A DNA stretch of 17,110 nt from Haplosporangium gracile (taxonomy: Eukaryota; Mortierellomycota; Mortierellomycetes; Mortierellales; Mortierellaceae): contig JAAAUF010000857.1 of NCBI GenBank assembly GCA_015499985.1, forward strand, positions 1 through 17,110. Reading direction: 5' to 3'. The notes under the pieces are model-generated. The model made no database searches. It was not told the DNA's origin and saw only the letters and a program-made list of their open reading frames with translations. The translations under genes and the position numbers were made by a program. The first letter of the stretch is position 1, and every line of letters starts with the position of its first letter. Positions 10,138 through 17,110 of this stretch are shown piece by piece.

Positions 10138-11372
10138 TTACTTCGACATGCTACCAACCTGGTAACTTACCTTAACTTTCACTTCTCACGCGGGGTGTAG
10201 TACCTAGCACTACTCTTAAAAAGATCTTTCTCCTCTTTTTGTTAAAGTGGGCGTTAAGTTGTCTCTCATAGCACATGTCATTGCATTTTCTACGTTCATC
10301 TCTCTTTGGAAAGGACAGGAAAAAGAATTAAAAACTCAGTCCTGGTCATCCCATGCTGTGACATGACATGGGACATGGGCATGCATGTGCTTGTGCTATC
10401 TCTCGTACATAGCCTTGGGTAGTACAAGCGTTGGTACGTACTCCTCAGTAATGAACGAGAAAAGATAGACCCACCTTAAGTGTGCGTGCATGTGGCTTAC
10501 GAGGAATGCTGGCTGGTCTTACTACTTCTACCCCATTCAAACATGGAATAATGCGGCATGGAGCAAACAATGCTCATAATGTCCCGTCCCTTTTTCTACA
10601 ATTCAAAAACGAGCATGTTTTTTTTTCTTTACTTTTCTTTTGATCCTTTTTCTGTCAGACGACACCTAGATTTTACGCTTGTTTAACAGCTTCTTTTTAG
10701 TTCACACGCCCTCTTTACTCACATCTGGCTGTTGGTCTTGTGAGAAGAAGAGGAGAGAGAGAGTTGTTGTCTACCTCCTCTTAAGAGCGTATACCCTAGA
10801 TTGGTCTTTTTGTTGGTCAATGCACCAGCGCATTAACTTTGTTTATGTAGGTAAGCTATCTCGCAAACAATAGTTCTCACACCTGTATCTCTTCATACAG
10901 ATCCGTCACAGCAACCACAGGCAGTAACATGTCATTGGCAATCTCAAAACAGAATGACAGGCTTAAAAATGGATCTATGGATTCGCGGGAGAAGGGTCTC
11001 CTAGGTGTGGACGCTAGCTTTGTGCATTGGCGCCAACACGGAGTCCACCACCACGTAAACCTTACGAGATAGCGAAGACTGTGATGAGACTATCACCCTG
11101 TGAACAGTAAAAAACATGCATCCTTAGCCCTGAAGATGGTGGGGACCAAGTTATTTTTAATTCTAACTAACAAAACACCTACCTACCCATGACCGAGGGA
11201 TGCCGGGGTTTAGTGGCATTTTTACAGTAAAAGTAGTAGTATTCGTCTGAGCACAGGGTGCCCATCATTTTAGGAGGTGTTTTTTTTCCCTTGCACTCTT
11301 TGTTTTCATGCTAATAAAGTGCAGGATGAGGAAGGGAGAAGGAGGTAAACAAAGCATCATTGTTATTTTGAC

Positions 11373-11394
11373 TGCCGGGTTGCTGTTCCCGGCA
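11373..11394. other. Hairpin-forming inverted repeat
   Basis: TGCCGGG and CCCGGCA form a 7-bp GC-rich stem around an 8-nt loop in otherwise featureless spacer. No poly-T follows directly, and a match of this size can arise by chance. Confidence 0.35.
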
Positions 11395-12186
11395 AGGCAA
11401 GGGAGAACTGAAAACGGAGGGAGTGGCGAGTGACAGTCGAACTTTTATTTAGATGTCGCCAGGAAGGGGATCTGCCATTATTTGTTTGTCTCCACAAGGC
11501 CCGAGCAAGCCAGCTCAAGGGCGCCCAAATGGTTCATGTGTCGGAGCTCACCGCGGAGCGAGCGGGGCGCATGGAAATAGCCTTGGTCTGGAAGGGATAC
11601 TTATTGTTCCTTTTGTTTGTTAGGTGCGCGTGCATAGACGTGGTTGATTTGATGAGTAGATAAGACGACGCGCTATTATTGATCCTTTTTGTCTGAGAGC
11701 AGGAAGGGACGCGCATGCATTGACAGACGGACGGACATGGGTTGCATTTTTCATTCGAATGGCACATGAATTGGCTCGATAGACTATGCTGTCAGGCTCG
11801 TTGAGCTGTGAGAGCAGGCCGAGATGACGATGCCGCCTTGGCGAAAAGGAGGGAAATGCTGCATTTTCCTCCTATTTTGATATTTTTGTTTGTGTCATGC
11901 AAAAACAACAAGCAATAGGTAGAAATGCGAATGCGGAAACAGAAAAGCTGTCAAGGCTCGACCAGACCCATTTCGCCCTTTGCCTCGAAAAATAACAAAA
12001 ACGCGCTTCGGTAAGCATCTGCAGGAATGTCATCGAGGGTGTATGAGCGAAGGGGAGTAGGGAAGGGAGTTCTGGCCTCCCTCTTCCCTGCCTCCGTTCT
12101 TTCTCAATAATATTTTTCGATCTTGATGTTTGTTGGCATGGTGTTATGGTATGTCGTCGGGTGTATCTAATGGGCCTGGCCAGGTT

Positions 12187-12204
12187 CCCCCCTCCCCCCC
12201 CCCC
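12187..12204. repeat. Poly-C run
   Basis: Six C, one T, then eleven C on the plus strand. Such runs are prone to slippage and to assembly error. Confidence 0.85.
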
Positions 12205-12720
12205 TTTCCAATAGACTGACTACGTACTTGCTGCAGTACCATCCGGCGCCCTCGAAAGATTTTTTTTAACGGCGCTTACATGTCTTTTCTGCATAATCTC
12301 ATTGAGCGGGACCCCTTCCCTTCACCCCTATCTTTTTGTTGTCTTTCGATCATCCATGGGAACCAGTCCTACTCTACCCCCTTCATCCTATTTTTTACTT
12401 TTTATTATCAGCGGCACGCTCGTTTTTTTTTCTTTGATTCCCATCTTCTGTCCATCTTTCCCTCACTATTCCACTCGATCCCTCAGCCCATTATCCCACA
12501 AATCCATATCTGGTTCCTACCGGTACTATCACCGCCTTCTTCCCTTCGTTTGGTACAATTCTCGATTGCTTGGCGCCAGAACACTTGCTGTGCCACCTTC
12601 TTTCTTCTAGTCAGGTAACATTGAGTTGAATGGGTTGAATGGAGATCACTTGTGTTGCTCCATGCTGGATCACACTTGCAATGAGGAATCGGAAACCAAG
12701 ACAACGAAGTTTACTAGTCT

Positions 12721-12744
12721 CAGTGATAGTGACAGTGATAGTGT
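12721..12744. repeat. Two tandem copies of a 12-mer
   Basis: CAGTGATAGTGA is followed directly by a second copy that differs only at the last base. It lies in non-coding spacer. Confidence 0.75.
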
Positions 12745-13380
12745 GGTATTCAGGAACAAAACGAATCGTGTTTGGCCACCAGGTGGTGATTATCAATCAC
12801 CTCTATTCCAATAACATTAAAAGAGAAAGCCCTATTGGAACTCAAGGCGAATTGACCCATTTGGCAGCCTGACCGACCGAGGGGGTCGTGCGACGTGGAT
12901 GACTTGGATGAATGACTTCAGCAGCAAGTAGGCATCAATAGGAAAAAAGCAAGGAAAAAGGACGGGATGGACATTAGCATTGGACACATCTACATATGGC
13001 ATGGCATAACTTGCAGCTTGATTCTACTTTCTTCCATCATCATAGTATCCTTTCTTTTTCTTTTCTTTTTTTTCATCCCTCCTTGTTCTTGTCTCTCGTT
13101 CTCGTCCTTGGTCTCTTGTCCCTATCATCTCAGTGTACCAGTCCACTACTTTTTTTTCTTTTTTTCCTTCACCCCCTTCCCCTCAATCTCCCTTCCTGCT
13201 TCCCTCTCCCTCTCCTCAGCCCGCGTCCCATTTTTCTGCTCTTTTACTACCACCCCACTACCGGCGTTGTGTGTCTCTCTGGCTCATACATATCTTTTCG
13301 AGCGTACTTTTACTCCCCAGAGCCAGCCTGGGATCGGACGCCTTTCTTTTCCAACCCTTTTTTCTCTTTTTCTTCTCTTC

Positions 13381-13478
13381 TCTTTTCTTTTCTTTTCTTT
13401 TCTCTCTTCACTCTTCTTCATCCTCACACATACCTACCTCACACTCTCTTTATCTCTATCTCTATCTCTACCTCTACT
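13381..13478. repeat. TTTTC and TATCTC simple repeats
   Basis: Four to five TTTTC units (13381-13403) and about four TATCTC/TACCTC units (13451-13478) inside the CT-rich leader. Confidence 0.8.
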
Positions 13479-13590
13479 TCTTCCTCCTTTTCATTTCTCG
13501 ATCGTCCCTCAGGATCAGATATTCCTCCCTCGGTCCTCTTCTATTATCCCCCTCCTTTGCGCGCGATACTTGAGTTTCTACTCTTTCCTT

Positions 13591-13596
13591 ATGTAA
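13591..13596 (+). promoter_or_regulatory. Candidate minimal uORF (ATG-TAA)
   Basis: An ATG followed directly by TAA, 264 nt ahead of the zinc-finger start codon and with no other ATG in between. If transcribed, it would be an AUG-stop element. Whether it lies in the mRNA is unknown. Confidence 0.35.
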
Positions 13597-13860
13597 CTAC
13601 CACACTCTAATCTCCCATTAATTATAACAAGTTGAACCGCCTTGACTTTCTCTACCTCCCTTCGAGCTCATTCCTCATTCACTCACACTTTGACTTCTTT
13701 TCTTTGCTTACTTGTTGTTTAGCTATATCCTTCAGTGAACAAGTCCCTCCTTCCTCCTCGGACATTTTTTTTTGCCTTCTCTTTGAGGGACTAGATCCAA
13801 GCTTTATCATACCTTCTTTTCTTTCCTCACTCTTACATACACAACACACTGGCACCAGAT

Positions 13861-16800
13861 ATGATGAAAGAGATGAGGGACCGCGACGCCAACCCCAACG
13901 GCAGCAGCAATAGCAACAACAACAACAATAACAACAGTTCTAATTCCCAGGATATCACCTCCATCACCGAGCTGCAGTCCATGCTCGCCCGCTTCTGGGA
14001 AGCACACTCCAGACAGTTCAAAGGTAACCCATCCCCATCCCAGTCTGACCTCGACTTTGATAGTAACACTCCGCCGCAGCTCTTTTCTGTCGCTTCTTTT
14101 TTTTACATCTTCCGTGTCACAGACCTTCCAACTTTTTTATTTTTTGTCGCTCAGACCGACAGTAAGCAGATAGCCTGGACTTTTTTTTTTTTTTTTTTTT
14201 TGCTTGGCTTGTGTATGTACTACTTCGGGGGTCCTGGTGCATCCGATTATTTTTATCTCTTCCCTTCCCATTGAGACGGCGCACGAGGATGCCCTTATTT
14301 TCCTCCATCCGGGTTTTGAAGGAGGGGAGGGAAAGAGGGAAGGAGGAGAGGGGGCGCCCTTTCTTCTATCCCGCCAGACCAGCAGGCAGCCCATTTGACC
14401 CGATCACCCGCCCGCTCTAGACCACGCATCCACCGACCCCATCCAACACTACGCACCATCACCATTGTTGCGCGAAAGGGAGGAAGGACCACATGCATAT
14501 ATATGTACAGGACCAAACAACGAAAAAAAGGGGGGCGGGAAAATTCACTCTGGTCACCTGGGACAGGAAGAAAGATGGATGGATGGATGTATGATGAGGT
14601 GGATGGCAAGGGAGGGAGAGAGAGGGGGAGGAAGGCGAGGCAGAGGCAAAAAAAAATAGATAGGAAAATGAGGGAGAGGGAGGGGCGGGGAGAGAGAGAA
14701 TGGATGGGGATATCCATTCTGGTTAAGAGAGAGGGTGGTAGATGGATTGTGCGGTTTACTTTTTTTTTTATTGCTTCCTCTTCCTCTTGCCCCTCTCCTT
14801 GTACAGGCGCATGCATCTTACTTTTTTGTTGATGTTGTTCACATCGCACCAACTCACACAAACACACACAGAACCGTAACACAGAGCGCGTGGAAAGAAC
14901 AGTAAAGAAAGAAACGAATTGACCTTATTAACCTGCTAACTAACTAAAAAAAAAAAATCTTCGTCCCCCTCCCTTCTTTTCTTTCAATGGCATAATTACT
15001 TCTCCTTCGAACAGAGATCGAAGGCTCTCTAACCAGCCAACTGTCAACCCTCATCCAGAAGAACGGTTTCCTCTGCCAAAAGATCGAAAACCTTCAACGC
15101 AACAACACCGACCTCGAATACAAGTTCTCCATCACAAACTCAGAACTCGAGCGCGCCCGGCGGGAATACAGTGAACTCCATGCAAAGTACGAGCTCCGGA
15201 GCGCAAATTACAAGGATTTGAAGGATGTCTGTTATCAGCTCGATGCTCAGTTGAACAAGAAGAATGGAGTCACGCCCGAGGAGTCATTCTTGTCGAGAAT
15301 TGAGTTGAATTCGGACCGGAAGAAGCGCAGGATGTCGGTTGATATTGCGGATGATGATTCGGATTCTGGCGGTGGAGGAGGAGGATACAGTGTGCCATAC
15401 GAAGAGACTGCGCCTGTGGAGGGGTCGATGGTTGCGCCTAATTCACGGGCGATGATGGATCTTCCGGTGGCAGCAGCAGCAGTGGCGGCGGCTGCACAGC
15501 GTGCGTTGTCACCGCCGGCGAATGGGCCTACACAGAGCACCTGGACGTGTCTATGGAAGAACTGCAACCAGGTCTTTAACGCGCTGGATTGGCTCGTGGC
15601 TCACGTGGAAGAATTTCACATTGGTCTCGGCAAAGTAAGATTCTGTCTATCTTCCTCTTGCCACTTCAAAAAACATACACACGCGCACACACATAACGCA
15701 ATGACCCTTTGTTTGCGACTCATCATCAGTCATACTAACCCTACAAACCCCCCTTTTTCATCAATTAGTCACAATATACCTGTGAGTGGGAGAACTGCGT
15801 CGTCAAGCAAAAGCCCTTCCACAAGCACCATCAGGTGATCCGCCACATGAGAACTCACACTGGCGAGAAGCCCTTCGTCTGCAACGTCGATGGCTGTGGT
15901 AAGAAGTTTGCTCGTTCCGACTCGCTCCTCGAACACTCTCGCAAGCATGTTGGTGCACCGATCGATTACTACAAGATGCTTGAGATCAGCTCACAGCGGG
16001 AGCATGATGCCAAGCACCTGGATGGACTCATGTTGCATCTTGATACTATTCAGGAGCAGCCTTCTATGTATGGTGATGATGAGAGACAGAGTCATCACCA
16101 GTATCGGACGCAGCAGCAGCAGCAGGGGCGTCCTCAGTCTGCTCAAGATGTTAGTGCGGAGGACTCACTACCGAATGACCAGGCTGTTGGAAGCCGGCCG
16201 CTGTCGCCAAATGAGGGGCAGGCTGCATTGGAGCAGAGTCGGGCTGAGAACTTGTCGCGAGTATCTAGACGAGAAGCCGGCAGCTCTGAGCCTATGGACA
16301 CCGACCGTGCCGACAGACTCAAGACTGACGCAGAGACCGCATCAGCCACTTCTGAACAGCCTTCTGCTGCGACTGCTGCTGCTGGTCCTGACTCTCGCAG
16401 CCCCACAAATGTCCACGGTCGCAACCACCCTTCCTCCTCCTCCTCCTCATCATCCCACGGACGCGTCACTTCCAACTACATGAGCCAAGTCCTCCCTCAC
16501 CGCCCCATGCAAAACAATCCCCAACCCTTCCACTTTCCAGGCATGTCAAACGACACGAAGCCCTTGCACAAGACCCGTGGCCACGCCCACACAGCCTCGT
16601 TGGGTCTCTCGCGCATGGAAATCCGTGACGTCCCACGCCCCAAGGAGTTTGGTCACTCACACTCTCGGTCCATGGATTATGGTCGTGGTGGCAGCATGGA
16701 TATGAGACATCTCCAGCAGCAACAACAACAACAGCAGTCATATCGCCCTCATGAGTACGGTCATTCTCAAACGCCATCTCTTGACTACTCGAGAGTTGAC

Positions 16801-17110
16801 ATGCACCCCAACCACCACGGTCAACACCACAACCACAACCAGCATCAACATCCATATCAACTTCAGAACCATCATCGCAAGGACCGTGGGCACTCACACA
16901 CACCGTCGCTCGAGATGCCTCCTATACCCGGACAGCAGATGCATCGCCTGGATGATCGGCGACAGAACCCGTTGCTGGGCGGTTATTCCTCCCAGATGAA
17001 TCAAGGAGAACAGCAGCAGAGGCACCACATGATGCAGCAGCAGCAGTTCTCGCCGCAGCAGCAACAACACCATCAACAACAACAACAGCAGCAGAGCCGA
17101 TCCCATCATT
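13861..17110 (+). CDS. GLI/ZIC-type C2H2 zinc-finger protein, 3' end cut off by window
   Basis: A likely nuclear DNA-binding regulator. Exons are 13861-14023, 15015-15634 and 15769 to the window edge, frame kept at each junction (at least 708 residues). In order: a Ser/Asn run (about 10-32), a long coiled coil (about 40-137, partly across the first junction), a basic patch RKKRR (156-160) that could be a nuclear signal, a Gly/Ala-rich linker, and three zinc fingers. Finger 1 is C233-C238-H251-H256, finger 2 C266-C271-H287-H291 and finger 3 C299-C304-H317-H321, with HTGEKP between 2 and 3. Spacings x12, x15 and x12 are those of the first three GLI/ZIC fingers. AEBP2 and PacC are looser alternatives. 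The tail is rich in Gln, His and Ser, with polyQ near the window end. The first ATG (13861) is followed by a second at 13864. Intron 1 is 991 nt (GTAACC...ACAG), intron 2 is 134 nt. Targets are unknown. Confidence 0.88.
14181..14201. repeat. Poly-T run (21 T)
   Basis: An uninterrupted homopolymer in intron 1 of the zinc-finger gene. Its exact length is doubtful in any assembly. Confidence 0.9.
14697..14720. other. 9-bp inverted repeat in intron 1
   Basis: AGAATGGAT and ATCCATTCT flank a 6-nt GGGGAT loop, at the edge of the purine-rich tract. It could fold as a hairpin in the pre-mRNA. Function is unknown. Confidence 0.4.

Larger units (their letters stand above)
9440..12960. other. Gene-free central spacer
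   Basis: I see no protein gene, tRNA or rRNA. Open frames are short (under about 160 codons) and are mostly low-complexity readings of CT-rich DNA (9604-10165, 12280-12618). The stretch 10880-12060 has ordinary base composition but no long frame, domain motif or splice-supported exon chain. Notable small structures are an 18-bp palindrome (10120-10137), a CATG-rich cluster near 10350-10390, a 7-bp hairpin (11373-11394), a C-run (12187-12204) and a doubled 12-mer (12721-12744). An unannotated non-coding RNA or a gene with very short exons cannot be excluded. Confidence 0.5.
13020..13860 (+). promoter_or_regulatory. CT-rich promoter/leader of the zinc-finger gene
   Basis: A strongly pyrimidine-rich plus-strand tract of over 500 nt runs to about 13590, including TTTTC repeats (13381-13403) and TATCTC repeats (13451-13475). 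It is almost free of ATG. From about 13005 to the gene start the only one I find is the ATGTAA at 13591-13596. The long open frames across this tract (for example 12967-13596) are Ser/Phe/Leu-rich shadows of the CT bias. I infer that transcription starts in or after the tract. Confidence 0.55.
14024..15014 (+). other. 991-nt intron 1 of the zinc-finger gene
   Basis: This is much longer than the other introns in the window. It contains a T21 run (14181-14201), a purine-rich plus-strand tract (about 14300-14710), a 9-bp hairpin (14697-14720), and near its 3' end GCTAACTAACTA (about 14936), a good branch-point match ahead of the ACAG acceptor. Open frames inside it on either strand are low-complexity. 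It may hide an alternative promoter or exon. Confidence 0.65.

Noticed and set aside
9604..10165. Open frames of 68 and 156 codons in the spacer
   Set aside because: Composition follows CT-rich DNA, with a poly-Asn stretch from CAA repeats. No domain or splice context supports a gene.
11040..11145. C/D snoRNA-like pair: GTGATGA box near 11080 and CTGA near 11130
   Set aside because: The short boxes are common by chance, and I found no closing stem outside them and no convincing internal C' or D' boxes.
12785..12801. 7-bp inverted repeat GGTGATT...AATCACC with a 3-nt loop
   Set aside because: About one such match is expected by chance in a window of this size, and nothing around it adds support.
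12967..13610. Two overlapping open frames of over 200 codons upstream of the zinc-finger gene
   Set aside because: They read the CT-rich tract as Ser, Phe, Leu and Pro strings in several frames at once, with no domain or conserved motif. The CT bias explains the missing stops.
14295..14882. 195-codon minus-strand open frame
   Set aside because: It is the pyrimidine-rich complement of the purine tract in intron 1 of the zinc-finger gene, low in complexity and on the wrong strand.
15890..16483. 197-codon plus-strand open frame over the zinc-finger exon
   Set aside because: It is a shadow. The frame joined from exon 2 gives two intact C2H2 fingers and stays open to the window edge.
16143..17109. 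Minus-strand open frames over the zinc-finger tail
   Set aside because: They mirror the Gln/His/Ser-coding repeats of the true exon (poly-Leu and poly-Glu readings).

Overview
The window looks like nuclear DNA of a filamentous early-diverging fungus, most likely a Mortierella relative (Mortierellomycotina). Three genes are split by many short introns, mostly 86 to 190 nt, with GTAAGT/GTATGT/GTACGT donors and TAG acceptors. Gene starts are preceded by long pyrimidine-rich leaders. A Sel1-repeat gene of a style I recall as expanded in Mortierella is present. Lineage is inferred from memory of protein families, not from a search.

Layout, left to right. Positions 363-1896 (minus) hold a Sel1-repeat pseudogene with two Trp-to-TAG stops and two frameshifts. 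Positions 2692-4636 (minus) hold an intact five-exon gene for translation initiation factor eIF2 alpha (309 aa). Its second intron is unusually long and may carry an insertion. After a 391-bp spacer, positions 5028-8903 (minus) hold a nine-exon gene for a 903-aa TTC7/Ypp1-type TPR protein, the scaffold of the plasma-membrane PI4-kinase complex. A spacer of about 5 kb (8904-13860) has no gene I can support. It holds an 18-bp perfect palindrome, a GT microsatellite and strongly CT-rich leaders. From 13861 to the right edge (plus) runs a gene, cut by the window, for a nuclear protein with a coiled coil, a basic patch, three GLI/ZIC-spaced C2H2 zinc fingers and a long Gln/His-rich tail.

The genes do not form an obvious pathway or cluster: one is general translation, one is phosphoinositide signalling at the plasma membrane, one is transcription, and one is dead. 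I found no mobile-element enzyme, CRISPR array, tRNA or rRNA. No new multi-gene system is visible. The points most worth checking are the possible insertion and the weak splice sites in the eIF2 alpha gene, the GLI/ZIC-like finger spacing in a fungal protein, the 18-bp palindrome, and the AUG-stop uORF candidate ahead of the zinc-finger gene.
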